The notes: generated by a model from the letters alone, not told the origin. A DNA stretch of 64,000 nt from Nocardia huaxiensis (GCF_013744875.1 NZ_CP059399.1:4402001-4466000), one strand, 5' to 3'; shown: positions 25,997 to 37,602, counted from the first letter of the stretch. Program-made: numbers and translations.

Positions 25997-26464
25997 GTGA
26001 GCGAGAACAAAGACCCGGGTTACCAGGAGACAGCAGCCGAGACCACATCGGTGTTCCGCGCTGATTTCCTGAACGAGGTCGACACGTCGCGCACCGAGCA
26101 GACCGGTGAACAGCCGGTGCAAGGGGTCGAGGGCCTGCCCGCGGGCGCGGCCCTGCTGGTGGTCAAGCGCGGCCCGAATGCCGGATCGCGTTTCCTGCTC
26201 GACCAGCCCACCACCTCCGCGGGGCGCCACCCCGACAGCGACATCTTCCTGGACGATGTCACCGTCAGCCGTCGCCACGCCGAGTTCCGCCAGGACGACG
26301 ACACCTTCCAGGTCGTCGATGTGGGCAGCCTGAACGGCACCTACGTGAACCGGGAGCCGGTGGATTCCTCGGAGCTGCAGAACGGCGACGAGGTGCAGAT
26401 CGGCAAGTTCCGTCTCGTATTCCTGACCGGCCCTCGCCCCGCAGAGGCGTCGGGCACGCTATAG
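25997..26464 (+). CDS. garA: FHA-domain regulator GarA (OdhI homologue)
   Basis: A 155-residue protein. The N-terminal ETTS motif at residues 15-18, followed by VFRADF, is the known PknG/PknB phosphorylation site of GarA. Residues about 60-145 form the FHA domain (SAGRHPDSDIFLDD, VSRRHAEF, VGSLNGTYVN). In its family it binds and inhibits 2-oxoglutarate decarboxylase and glutamate dehydrogenase unless phosphorylated. The GTG start has GGAGGAGAGC upstream. It is followed by merR after 11 bp. Confidence 0.95.
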   Translation: MSENKDPGYQETAAETTSVFRADFLNEVDTSRTEQTGEQPVQGVEGLPAGAALLVVKRGPNAGSRFLLDQPTTSAGRHPDSDIFLDDVTVSRRHAEFRQDDDTFQVVDVGSLNGTYVNREPVDSSELQNGDEVQIGKFRLVFLTGPRPAEASGTL

Positions 26465-26475
26465 GACCCACGGGA

Positions 26476-27330
26476 ATGACTGGCGCAGCGCAGCAGTGGA
26501 CGCGCGGAGGCATGTCGATCGGCTCCGTGCTGGATTTGCTGCGTCCGGACTTTCCAGACATCACCATCTCGAAGATTCGGTTTCTCGAATCCGAGGGATT
26601 GATCAGCCCGGAGCGAACCCCCTCGGGGTACCGCAGGTTTCACGTCGCCGACGTCGAACGCCTGCGGTTCGTGCTCACGGCACAGCGGGATCAGTACCTG
26701 CCCTTGAAGGTGATCAAGGAGCAGCTCGAAGCGATCGACAGCGGAGCCGCGACGCTCGGTGTACGGGAAGCCCGTGCCCGAGCGGCCGTGGGGGGAGACG
26801 GTCCGCGTCCCGACCACGACGCGGCCCGCGACAACGGCGGTGTCTCTACAGGCGGTGTCTCTACAGGAAATGCCATGGCGCCCAATGGTGATGGTCGCTT
26901 ACGGCGGCTCGGGGTCGTGCCCGGCGAGGTCTCGCCCGAGGAACTCCGGTTCGATCACGAAATCCGGATCACCCGGGCGGACCTGCTCAGCCAGGCCGGT
27001 ATCGATGAGAAGTTCCTGACCGAGCTCATCCGCGCCAATCTGATCACCCCCGGCGCCGCCGGATTCTTCGACGCCGACGCGGTCACGCTCGCGCGCACCG
27101 CCAAGGCCCTGAGTGAATTCGGTTTGGAGGCACGGCATCTGCGCGCCTTCAAGCTGGCCGCGGACCGCGAGGCGGCGATGGTCGCGCAGATCGCCGCACC
27201 GATCGCGAAAAGCCGGGACGCGGATGCCCGCGCCCGTGCCGAAGAGACCGTGCGCGAGTTGGCGGCACTGTCGCTGACCCTGCACACATGCCTGGTGAAG
27301 ACCTCAGTGCGCGCTTCCCTCGGGGGCTGA
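26476..27330 (+). CDS. MerR-family regulator (Rv1828 homologue)
   Basis: A 284-residue regulator with an N-terminal MerR winged helix (MSIGSVLDLLRP, KIRFLESEGLISP, PSGYRRFH) and a C-terminal helical domain. A Gly/Asn/Ser-rich linker near residues 115-135 contains a perfect 15-bp tandem duplication at 26836-26865 that encodes GGVST twice. The order garA, merR, DUF151, merR is that of Rv1827-Rv1830. Confidence 0.9.
   Translation: MTGAAQQWTRGGMSIGSVLDLLRPDFPDITISKIRFLESEGLISPERTPSGYRRFHVADVERLRFVLTAQRDQYLPLKVIKEQLEAIDSGAATLGVREARARAAVGGDGPRPDHDAARDNGGVSTGGVSTGNAMAPNGDGRLRRLGVVPGEVSPEELRFDHEIRITRADLLSQAGIDEKFLTELIRANLITPGAAGFFDADAVTLARTAKALSEFGLEARHLRAFKLAADREAAMVAQIAAPIAKSRDADARARAEETVRELAALSLTLHTCLVKTSVRASLGG
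26836..26865 (+). repeat. 15-bp tandem repeat inside merR
   Basis: The unit ggcggtgtctctaca occurs twice in direct succession and keeps the frame. It falls in the interdomain linker, so copy number could vary without harm. Confidence 0.8.
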
Positions 27331-27409
27331 AATCTTCGCCTAGACTCGGTGATACGGCCGACTTCGTGATGGCAGGGCTGGCGGCCGGCGAGTATTGGGA
27401 GGCAGTGCG

Positions 27410-27883
27410 ATGAGCGAAATGCGTGTTATCGGCATCCGTGTCGAACAGCCACAGAACCAGCCCGTGCTGTTGCTGCGTGAGGCCAATGGTGATCGGTATC
27501 TACCGATTTGGATCGGCCAGGCCGAAGCCACCGCCATCGTGCTCGAACAGGAGGGCGTCACGCCCATCCGGCCGCTCACTCACGATCTGATCAAGATTCT
27601 GATCAAGGAGCTCGGGCACACCCTCAAAGAGGTCCGCATCGTGGACCTGCAGGAGGGCACCTTCTACGCCGATCTCGTCTTCGACAACGACCTACGCGTC
27701 TCCGCGCGCCCCTCGGATTCGGTCGCCATCGCCTTGCGCGTCGGCTGCCCGATCTACGCCGAGGAACCCGTTCTCGAGGAAGCCGGCCTGGTCATGCCGG
27801 ACGAGAAGGAAGACGAAGTCGAGAAGTTCAAGGAGTTCCTGGAATCGGTCTCGCCCGACGATTTCAAGGCCACCGACAGCTGA
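27410..27883 (+). CDS. DUF151 bifunctional nuclease family protein (Rv1829 homologue)
   Basis: A 157-residue protein of the DUF151/BFN family with LPIWIGQAEATAI, FYADLVF and the SARPSDSVAIALR signature, ending in an acidic tail (KEDEVEKFKEFLE). Thermotoga and plant relatives are described as nucleases, but activity in actinobacteria is not shown. The ATG at 27410 has GGAGG 7 nt upstream. Confidence 0.9.
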   Translation: MSEMRVIGIRVEQPQNQPVLLLREANGDRYLPIWIGQAEATAIVLEQEGVTPIRPLTHDLIKILIKELGHTLKEVRIVDLQEGTFYADLVFDNDLRVSARPSDSVAIALRVGCPIYAEEPVLEEAGLVMPDEKEDEVEKFKEFLESVSPDDFKATDS

Positions 27884-28046
27884 TCTTCAGGGCCGCTCGC
27901 ACGCGATCATGGCGACGGTGCAATTATTGTCTCGACCTGTACTTAAGGTCTAGAAACACGCCGCCCATCACGCTTGGTTCGATGCCGATACTCCCGAGAC
28001 AATCAGGAGAGTAGCCTCGATAGTTAGGCCACGCTCCGAGCGTCGA

Positions 28047-28080
28047 TGCAGTGTTCACCGATTGCAGTGTTCACGAACAC
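28047..28080. promoter_or_regulatory. Direct repeats and palindrome upstream of merR
   Basis: TGCAGTGTTCAC occurs at 28047-28058 and 28063-28074, a 16-bp period. The second copy extends into the palindrome GTGTTCACGAACAC (28067-28080). It lies 35 bp before the second merR gene and may be its autoregulatory site. Confidence 0.5.
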
Positions 28081-28114
28081 GAGCCCTGACAGGCAAGCAG
28101 TAAGGGAGTAGTCA

Positions 28115-28681
28115 GTGGGAGATCAACCGCAACCGCAGGATGTGGTGCAGCCAGGGCTGTTCCCCGACGACACGGTGCCGGACGAACTCGTCGGCTACCG
28201 GGTGCCCAGCGCCTGCCAGGTCGCCGGGATCACCTACCGCCAGCTCGACTACTGGGCTCGCACCGGGCTCGTCGTGCCGTCCATCCGCTCCGCCACGGGA
28301 TCGGGCAGCCAGCGTCTGTACTCGTTCAAGGACATCCTGGTCCTCAAGATCGTCAAGCGGCTGCTCGACGCCGGCATCTCGCTGCAGAACATCCGCATCG
28401 CAGTGGATCATCTGCGCAGCCGCGGCGTCGAGGATCTGGCCGGGATCACGCTGTTCTCCGACGGGGCCACCGTGTACGAATGCTCGTCGCCGGAGGAGGT
28501 CGTCGATTTACTGCAGGGCGGCCAAGGCGTCTTCGGCATCGCCGTCAGCGGCGCGATGCGCGAGCTCACCGGGGCCATCGCCAACTTCCCGGCCGAACGC
28601 GCCGAGACCGGCAGCGCCAGCGACCGTCCGGAAGACGAACTGGCATTCCGCCGCAAGGCGCGCATGAGCAAGACCGGCTAG
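28115..28681 (+). CDS. MerR-family regulator (Rv1830/McdR/ResR homologue)
   Basis: A 188-residue regulator. The winged helix reads YRVPSACQVAGITYRQLDYW, then a GSGSQRLYSFKDILVLKIVK segment, followed by a dimerisation helix and a small C-terminal domain with VYECSSPEEVVDLL. The mycobacterial homologue has been linked to cell growth and drug resilience. GTG at 28115 follows AAGGGAG. It ends just before the palindrome at 28696-28752. Confidence 0.9.
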   Translation: MGDQPQPQDVVQPGLFPDDTVPDELVGYRVPSACQVAGITYRQLDYWARTGLVVPSIRSATGSGSQRLYSFKDILVLKIVKRLLDAGISLQNIRIAVDHLRSRGVEDLAGITLFSDGATVYECSSPEEVVDLLQGGQGVFGIAVSGAMRELTGAIANFPAERAETGSASDRPEDELAFRRKARMSKTG

Positions 28682-28695
28682 CAGCAGACTTCTCT

Positions 28696-28752
28696 CGTCA
28701 TCCCGGCCAAAAGCGCGCCGGGAGGACGGCGGTTCTGTGTGCCGGGATGACG
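28696..28752. repeat. 12-bp perfect inverted repeat, terminator or REP-like element
   Basis: CGTCATCCCGGC (28696-28707) and GCCGGGATGACG (28741-28752) face each other across 33 nt, 14 bp after the merR stop. It can end merR transcription, but no T-tract follows. The sequence looks like a dispersed intergenic palindrome. Confidence 0.55.
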
Positions 28753-28825
28753 ACCGTCGGGTATGTGATCCCGGCCCGGGCAACACGGCTGTAACTTGCG
28801 GCCCTCTAGACTTGGCAGTGCGTCG

Positions 28826-29050
28826 CAGCCGTGCGGGAGAGTTCCGGGGCTGGTTCATCGGATTCGGTGGGCTGGACCAGGACGCCGAAGGAGCAGCACC
28901 TCCCCGTCAATCTCTCAGGCACAAGGGACCGTGCGGAGTTTCGACGCCTCTGGAAAGCGGTGGTCGCGAGCCACCCGCCCATGGTGAAAGGGACACGGCC
29001 CCAAAGCCGCTGCCCCGAATCTCTCAGGCGCCCAGGACAGAGGGGGAGGG
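28826..29050 (+). promoter_or_regulatory. Tandem glycine riboswitch upstream of gcvP
   Basis: Two glycine aptamers lie back to back. Aptamer 1 (about 28831-28940) has GCGGGAGAG, CGCCGAAGGAGCA and AATCTCTCAGGCAC. Aptamer 2 (28947-29043) is closed by CCTCTG pairing with CAGAGG and has ATGGTGAAAG and GAATCTCTCAGGCGC. These are the signature strings of the gcvT riboswitch. It should couple gcvP expression to glycine level. A GTCGAC...GTCGAC hairpin at 29059-29077 lies between it and the start. Confidence 0.93.
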
Positions 29051-29100
29051 ACGACTGGTCGACCCCGATGGTCGACTCCGCCCGACCCCATGGAGCTGCC

Positions 29101-31938
<2,838 letters not shown>

Positions 31939-31944
31939 TCTCCG

Positions 31945-32018
31945 CCTCGAAAGTTCACGAATGCTACTGCGCCCCATCGGGTTCCGTCACCGGTGGGGCG
32001 CAGTGCGATCTTTCGAGG
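31945..32018. terminator. Long nested hairpin between gcvP and the kinase gene
   Basis: An 11-bp perfect stem ACTGCGCCCCA/TGGGGCGCAGT (31966-31976, 31994-32004) is nested within a 9-bp stem CCTCGAAAG/CTTTCGAGG (31945-31953, 32010-32018). It lies between two convergent genes and is probably a bidirectional terminator. Confidence 0.75.
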
Positions 32019-32021
32019 TGG

Positions 32022-34241
32022 CTATCGGCTGACCGTCCACAAGCGAATCGTCTTGTCGCTGCTGGTGGTTGCGAGCAGGGAGCCGTCGGGGCTGAACGCG
32101 GCGGCGTAGACCGCGTCGGTGTGGCCGGTGAGCGGTTCGCCGATCTGGGCGCGTGATTCGATGTCCCACAGCCGGGCGGTCCGGTCATCGCTGGTGGTCA
32201 CGAGGGTGCGACCGTCCGGGCTGAACGCTACCGAGCGGATGCCGGCGGTGTGGCCGGTGATGGGTTCGCCCAATTGCTTTCGGGTGCGGACGTCCCAGAG
32301 GCGGGCGGTGGCGTCGGCGCTGTTGGTGGCCAGCAGGGTGCCGTCGGAGTTGAAGGCGATGGTGCGGACCCGGTCGGTGTGCCCGGTGAGGGGATCGCTG
32401 ATGGACTGGCGGGTGCGCAGGTCCCACAGGCGGAGGGTGGTGTCGAAGCTGGCGGTGGCCACGGTGGTGCCGTCGGGGGAGAAGGCTACGGCGGCCACCG
32501 CGCCATTGTGGCCGGTGAGGGAATTGCCGGAGGCGGTACGGGTTTTCGCGCTGCGGAAATGGACGGTGCTGTCGCTGGCGGCAATGGCGAGCAGGGTGCC
32601 GTCGGGGCTGAACGCTATGCCGTTGATGGACACCGAGCCCTCGGTGAGGGTGTCGCCGGACTGGTAACCGGTGCTGACCTCCCAGATGCGCGCGGTGGTA
32701 TCGGCGCTGGTGGTGGCCAGCAGCGTGCCGTCGGGGGAGAAGGCGACCGAGCGGACCCGGTCGGAATGGCCGGTGAGAGGCTCGCCCTGCTGTGCTTGGG
32801 CCTCGACATTCCACAGGCGGGCCGTATTGTCGAAACTCGCGGTGGCAAGGGTCTTTCCATCAGGGCTGAATGCCACCGCGTGGACCAGGCCGGTATGGCC
32901 GGACAGCACCGCGCGCAGGCGGGCACCCTGCGGCCCGCTGGAACCGTCCCGCCCGGCGAGTAGCGGAATGGAACCGGCAGCCGCAGCCACCGGCACGGCG
33001 ATGGCCGCCCCGATGAGGAAGCGCCGCCGCGAGAGCATGCGCGGCTTTGGCGGTGCGGACGTATCCGCTGGGGGCGGCTGGGTGTTCGGGTCCGACAGGA
33101 TCGGATACGGCTGGGGCCGGGATGAATACGGCTGCGGGAGCCGTGGCTGCGGTTGGGAGGGGTTGGTGTGCGGGCGTGCCGGATACTGCTGGTGTACAGC
33201 GGGATTCATTTGCGTCGGTGCCACGCGGGGCTGGTGGACGGCCGGATTCAGCTGTGTGGGAGCGGGATTCGGCTGGGGTATTGGTGGGACGCGCTGTTGC
33301 GGCCAGGAGGGGTGTGACGGTGGGCGGGCGTCCCGCGAGGATTGGGTGTCCGGTTGCGGGCCGGGTTCGATCGGGCGGGTCGGTGGGGCCCACTGCTGTC
33401 CGCTGCCGGGGCCGAATTGTTGCAGCGCGGAGTGTGCGGCGTGGGCGAGGGCCAGGCAGGTGGGGTAGCGGTCGGCCGGGTCCTTGGCCATGGCGATGGC
33501 GATCACCTGGTCGATGCGGGGCGGCAGGTCCGAGCGCACGGCGGTCGGTTGCGGCGGCGGCTGGGTGAGGTGGGCGTGCAGGATCGCGGCGAGCGTGTCG
33601 CGCGGGTACGGGACGGTATTGGTGAGCAGCCGGTACAGGGTCGCGCCGAGGGCGTAGATGTCGGCGCGATGGTCGAGGACGCCGCCGGTGAGCAGTTCGG
33701 GGGCCGCGTAGGCGAAGGTGGCGCGCACCGAGGCGGTCACCGTGGTCGGATCATCGGCCGTGCGCGCGATACCGAAATCCGTGAGGTACACGTGGTTTCG
33801 CCCCGCACCCATTGTGGTGAGCAGGTTGGCGGGCTTCACGTCCCGATGCAGCACTCCCTGCCGGTGCGCGTGATCGAGCCCCTGCGCCGCCTGCCCGATG
33901 ATCTCCAGTGTCCGCTGCGGCGGCAAAGGACCGCTGCGCAGCAGTTGCGCGATATCGGGCCCGTTCACATAATCCATGGCGATCCACAGATGATCGCCCT
34001 CCGCGCCCCGATCGTGTACCCGCACGATATGCGGATGTTGCAGGCGCGCAACGATATCCGCCTCACGATGGAAGTAGGCCCGAGCCTCGTCGTCGCGCCC
34101 CAGCTCCGGCAGCAGGATCTTCAACGCCACGTTCATCGGCAACCGCGGATGGCGTGCGAGATACACCGAACCCATCCCTCCGGCGCCAATCAAACGTTGG
34201 ATGGTGTATCCGGCGAATACGGCGCCCGGCTGCAAGCTCAC
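32022..34241 (-). CDS. Ser/Thr protein kinase with C-terminal WD40 propeller
   Basis: A 739-residue Hanks-type kinase. Residues 12-275 form the kinase domain: glycine loop IGAGGMGSVYLA, Lys41, HRDVKPANLL and DFGIAR are intact. Residues about 280-400 are a Pro/Gln-rich linker. At 402-430 a hydrophobic segment is preceded by SRRRFLIG, which looks like a twin-arginine motif. Residues about 444-739 hold seven WD40 repeats (GHT...AFSPDG...LATTS...ARLWDV), enough for a full propeller, presumably outside the cell. GTG start at 34241. Confidence 0.92.
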   Translation of the reverse strand: MSLQPGAVFAGYTIQRLIGAGGMGSVYLARHPRLPMNVALKILLPELGRDDEARAYFHREADIVARLQHPHIVRVHDRGAEGDHLWIAMDYVNGPDIAQLLRSGPLPPQRTLEIIGQAAQGLDHAHRQGVLHRDVKPANLLTTMGAGRNHVYLTDFGIARTADDPTTVTASVRATFAYAAPELLTGGVLDHRADIYALGATLYRLLTNTVPYPRDTLAAILHAHLTQPPPQPTAVRSDLPPRIDQVIAIAMAKDPADRYPTCLALAHAAHSALQQFGPGSGQQWAPPTRPIEPGPQPDTQSSRDARPPSHPSWPQQRVPPIPQPNPAPTQLNPAVHQPRVAPTQMNPAVHQQYPARPHTNPSQPQPRLPQPYSSRPQPYPILSDPNTQPPPADTSAPPKPRMLSRRRFLIGAAIAVPVAAAAGSIPLLAGRDGSSGPQGARLRAVLSGHTGLVHAVAFSPDGKTLATASFDNTARLWNVEAQAQQGEPLTGHSDRVRSVAFSPDGTLLATTSADTTARIWEVSTGYQSGDTLTEGSVSINGIAFSPDGTLLAIAASDSTVHFRSAKTRTASGNSLTGHNGAVAAVAFSPDGTTVATASFDTTLRLWDLRTRQSISDPLTGHTDRVRTIAFNSDGTLLATNSADATARLWDVRTRKQLGEPITGHTAGIRSVAFSPDGRTLVTTSDDRTARLWDIESRAQIGEPLTGHTDAVYAAAFSPDGSLLATTSSDKTIRLWTVSR

Positions 34242-34418
34242 CCGGCCCCGTCACTCTTCGATCGGCTGCTCTGACCCATACACCCGCCTTCGCTCGTGCA
34301 CGATGCCCGTGCAAAGCATTATCGCCGCAGCCGGCTCCGGCGGTAACGCTGATGGCGAACAGCGCTGCGCCCCAACAGCTGCGATGGCTGCCGGGGCGCA
34401 GGGCGGATGGGGCTCGGG

Positions 34419-34835
34419 TCAGGCGTTGCTGGGCTTCCAGGTGGCGATGGCCCAGATGACCACCACGTCCAGGGCGATGATCAGCAGCGACCAGGCCGGG
34501 TAGTAGGGGAGCCAGAGGAAGTTGGCGACGATGGAGACCGCCGCGAGGACCATGGCCATGGCGCGGCCCCAGGTGGTGCCGGCCAGCAGGCCGACGGCGG
34601 AGATGACCACCAGGCCGCCGATGATCAGGTGGGTCCAGCCCCAGCCGGTGGTGTTGAAACGGTAGATGTAGTCGTTGACGTTCACGATGAGCAGGTCGTC
34701 GGAGGCGATGGCGGAGATGCCCTCCAGGATCGACAGCGCACCGATGACCAGCATGAGGATGGCCGCCGCGATCGAGGTGCCGGCCGCGAAACCCTGCTTG
34801 ACCGGGTGATCGTCGGTGGTCGTGCTGTGCGCCAT
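34419..34835 (-). CDS. DUF7144-type four-helix membrane protein
   Basis: A 138-residue protein with four membrane helices (about 20-40, 64-84, 89-108 and 112-130) and the segment VNVNDYIYRFNTTGWGWTH between helices 1 and 2, typical of an actinobacterial membrane family annotated as DUF7144. Function is unknown. It stands alone between the kinase and the VWA gene. Confidence 0.75.
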   Translation of the reverse strand: MAHSTTTDDHPVKQGFAAGTSIAAAILMLVIGALSILEGISAIASDDLLIVNVNDYIYRFNTTGWGWTHLIIGGLVVISAVGLLAGTTWGRAMAMVLAAVSIVANFLWLPYYPAWSLLIIALDVVVIWAIATWKPSNA

Positions 34836-34926
34836 GCGTGTACCCCTTCGATGGAGAAATGGCTGACTTTGCTCGAATCTCCCACGAGTTAGCTGAGAGA
34901 TTGCGAAGACATGCCGTAGGGGTATC

Positions 34927-36600
34927 TCAGGGGGTGGTGAGGGCCTGCGACACCGCCGTGCCGAAGGCGAGATCGTTGGTGGTGGCGACCTTGGTGTAGG
35001 TGCCGCCGGTGCGCTGGGCGAGGGTCTGCAGGGTCTGGGTGCCGGTGCCGCCGATCACGATGACATCCACGCGCACCGGCTTGGCCGGATCGGTGGCCGC
35101 GGCGATATCGGCGAGCAGCTGATCGCCGGTGACCGAGGAATCGTCGTCGGGGCCGTCGGTGATGAGCAGGATCGAATTGGTGCGCGCCGCGGCGTAACCG
35201 GCGAGGGCGCTGCGGTAGGCGGCCTGCAGGGTGGGGTAGGTGCGGTCGGTCTTGGAGGTGGAAGCGGTTGCCGCACCCAGGGATTGGGTGAGGGCGGTGC
35301 GCTGCTCGACGGTCAGCGGGGCGGTCGGGGTGAGGACGCGGTAGGGCGTGGTGCCGTCGAGGTTCTTGGCGTAGGCCCACGCGCCCATGCCGAAGTCGGG
35401 TGGCATGACGGTCATCGTGGACAGCAGGGCCGCAATGGAATTCGCGAGCCGGGTGAGGCCGCCGTCCTGGGTGGACATGGACGCGGAGGTGTCGAGCAGC
35501 ACGGTCGACCGCACGCCGAGCACCGGATGCGCGAGGGTCTGGTTCAGCTGCTCCAGCACCGCGCGGGCCGGGACGGCGGCGGTGGCCTGCGGGGCCGCGC
35601 CGAAACCATTGTCGGTGAACAACTTCGACTGTTCGGGGGCGTGCAGGAAGTCGGTGAAGAGTCCGGCCACCTGATTCTGCGTCTGATCCACCCACGAGCC
35701 GGAGATCTGCGCGGCCGGATAGTCGGCCTGCGGGCCGTTGCCGGTGGGCCGGAAGGCGGTGAGCCCGTTGCGGCCTCGGATCTGCTGCTCGGTCGCGGCC
35801 ACCGCGTGCACGGGCGATCCGGCCGCATCGGCGGCGGTGCCGATGGTGGTCAGCGCCGACTCGACGTCTTCGACCGCGGGCGCACCGGCGGCCAGCACCG
35901 ACACCGCCGAGCTCACCTGACCGGATTTCACGGCGTTCTCATCGAGCGGATCGGTGCCCGAAACACCCGAGCCGACCGCCGCCGCCACACCCAGTGCGGG
36001 ATCCCCGGCGGGCATGGCCAATCGCAGGCCGCCCCACGGCGCGAGGCCGACGTCGGCGAGCGAACCCTGTTGCAGCTTGGGCAGATCCGCCCAGGCCACC
36101 TGCTTGGCCTCGAGGGCCTGCCGCAGTTCGGCCGGCATCGCCAGCGCGATCGGGCTGACCGCGACCGGCGCGGGCGTGCCCTGAATCAGCCCGGGCACGC
36201 GCATGAGTTCGATCGACCGCGCCGAATCCGGAATCCACAGCCCCGGTTGCGCACCCAGCGCCGCATCCCACTTGTTCGAGGTGAAGGCCGCCACCACGGC
36301 CGCCGACGGCTGCGGGTTCACCACCACCTGCGCACAGTGATCGCGCACCACGGGTTTCGTCGCGTTGTACCGTTCCGCCGCCGCTTTGACCGGCGCCGCG
36401 ATGGACGGATCCACGGTGACATTCAGCGTCGTGGTCCCCTCCACGCACGCCGCGGCGGCCGCGCTGTCGCTCTTGTTCGAGCGATCCTGCAACCAGATCC
36501 AGCCGACCACGGCCAAGACCAGCACGATCACCGCTGCGACTGCGATGACCGGTCCCTTGGCGACACCTCGTGACCGGCTCGCGGCGCGATGAGTACCCAC
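34927..36600 (-). CDS. Membrane-anchored VWA protein with substrate-binding-like domain
   Basis: A 557-residue protein (GTG start) with an N-terminal membrane helix (about 17-38). A periplasmic-binding-protein-like region (about 55-350) resembles ABC solute receptors. A C-terminal von Willebrand A domain (about 362-557) has an intact MIDAS motif DTSASMS and LLITDGPDDD. Such proteins bind metal-dependent ligands outside the cell. Location next to glcB matches Rv1836c, whose role is unknown. Confidence 0.8.
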   Translation of the reverse strand: MGTHRAASRSRGVAKGPVIAVAAVIVLVLAVVGWIWLQDRSNKSDSAAAAACVEGTTTLNVTVDPSIAAPVKAAAERYNATKPVVRDHCAQVVVNPQPSAAVVAAFTSNKWDAALGAQPGLWIPDSARSIELMRVPGLIQGTPAPVAVSPIALAMPAELRQALEAKQVAWADLPKLQQGSLADVGLAPWGGLRLAMPAGDPALGVAAAVGSGVSGTDPLDENAVKSGQVSSAVSVLAAGAPAVEDVESALTTIGTAADAAGSPVHAVAATEQQIRGRNGLTAFRPTGNGPQADYPAAQISGSWVDQTQNQVAGLFTDFLHAPEQSKLFTDNGFGAAPQATAAVPARAVLEQLNQTLAHPVLGVRSTVLLDTSASMSTQDGGLTRLANSIAALLSTMTVMPPDFGMGAWAYAKNLDGTTPYRVLTPTAPLTVEQRTALTQSLGAATASTSKTDRTYPTLQAAYRSALAGYAAARTNSILLITDGPDDDSSVTGDQLLADIAAATDPAKPVRVDVIVIGGTGTQTLQTLAQRTGGTYTKVATTNDLAFGTAVSQALTTP

Positions 36601-36657
36601 GATCTTCAGTGTAAGTTGACGCGATATTTGCCACCTGTACCAGGCGGTAACGCGAAA

Positions 36658-36687
36658 AGCCGACCGGCATGGTATTGCCGGTCGGCT
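36658..36687 (-). terminator. Intrinsic terminator of whiB
   Basis: A perfect 12-bp stem (AGCCGACCGGCA/TGCCGGTCGGCT) with a 6-nt loop begins 14 bp after the whiB stop and is followed on the minus strand by TTTT. Confidence 0.85.
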
Positions 36688-36700
36688 CGTTCGGATCAGC

Positions 36701-36967
36701 TCAGTCTCTGATCAGCTTGCCGCGGTCGTACTCGTGCCCGCCCCAGACGCCGGACTGGCCGGTGCGGGTGGCGAACTCGCCGCACTCGCGGCGGATCGGG
36801 CAGCCGGCGCAGATCTTTCGCGCGTAGTCGAAGTCCTGCGACGGATACGGGAACCACGCCTCATGGTTGGGGTCACCCTGGCAGGCGGCGTGCTGCCAGT
36901 AGTCCTTGGAATCGGAGATGGGGAGCAGATCCGCCAGGGTCGGCTCCGCCAGTGCAGTTTTCGTCAT
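36701..36967 (-). CDS. WhiB-family iron-sulfur transcription factor
   Basis: An 88-residue WhiB-like protein. The four [4Fe-4S] cysteines are Cys29, Cys53, Cys56 and Cys62 (HAAC, then CAGCPIRREC), followed by the GVWGG turn. It is short at the C-terminus, which ends soon after YDRGKLIRD. It should act as a redox-responsive sigma-factor partner. The particular WhiB subclass is unclear. Confidence 0.93.
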   Translation of the reverse strand: MTKTALAEPTLADLLPISDSKDYWQHAACQGDPNHEAWFPYPSQDFDYARKICAGCPIRRECGEFATRTGQSGVWGGHEYDRGKLIRD

Positions 36968-37001
36968 CGGATCTAGCTCCTTTCTCGTCCGATCACGCGA
37001 T

Positions 37002-37559
37002 TCACGACGCGGCCAGTTCCTTCCAGATCTGCCGCTGCTTTCTCTCCATGTCTCTGGGCGCCTTGGGCTCCCACAGCAGTCGCATTCCGGCCTCCTCGGG
37101 AGTCCGGTCCGCCTTGTAGGTGTTGCAGGGTCCGCACGCGGCGATCAGGTTGGCCCAGGTGTTCGGGCCGCCCTTGGAACGCGGGCGGATGTGGTCCACG
37201 GTGCGGGCCCACCCGGCGCAGTACCCGCACCGGTAGGCGTCACGCCGCAGGATCGCGGCGAGGGTGGCGCGGCTGTTGTCGTCGTGTACGAGTACCCGGT
37301 GCTCGAGATATACGTATCGGGTCAGCCGGATGGTTTCCGGCAGCGCGATCTCGACATGCTGCGAGCGGATGGGGAAGTGCGGCTGCTTGTCGGCGACCGT
37401 TTCGGCGGCGCCGCTGAGCAGCAGCACCACGGCGCGTTCGGCGCGGATCTCGTGCAGCGCCTCGTAGGAGGCGTTCAGCAGCAGCACCCCGTGGTGTATC
37501 CAGTTGTCTGAGGTTATCTCCGGGTCTTCGGCATGACGGGACAGCATGGGGCTCACCAT
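37002..37559 (-). CDS. HNH endonuclease family protein
   Basis: A 185-residue protein with a C-terminal HNH domain (about 105-165): CGYCAG and CGPCN form the zinc pairs, and DHIRPRSKGGPNTWANL carries the His and Asn of the nuclease motif. The N-terminal 100 residues form a domain seen in chromosomal actinobacterial HNH proteins. It looks like a housekeeping protein, not a phage enzyme. Start ATG at 37559 or 37547. It lies 34 bp upstream of whiB. Confidence 0.85.
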   Translation of the reverse strand: MVSPMLSRHAEDPEITSDNWIHHGVLLLNASYEALHEIRAERAVVLLLSGAAETVADKQPHFPIRSQHVEIALPETIRLTRYVYLEHRVLVHDDNSRATLAAILRRDAYRCGYCAGWARTVDHIRPRSKGGPNTWANLIAACGPCNTYKADRTPEEAGMRLLWEPKAPRDMERKQRQIWKELAAS

Positions 37560-37602
37560 GTTTCGTGGAATCGGTAGCGAAGTGGCAGGAAAGGGGAAGG
37601 GC

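Noticed and set aside
37002..37559. HNH gene as a prophage or homing-endonuclease remnant
   Set aside because: No phage genes nearby, composition is like the host, and similar chromosomal HNH genes are common in actinobacteria.
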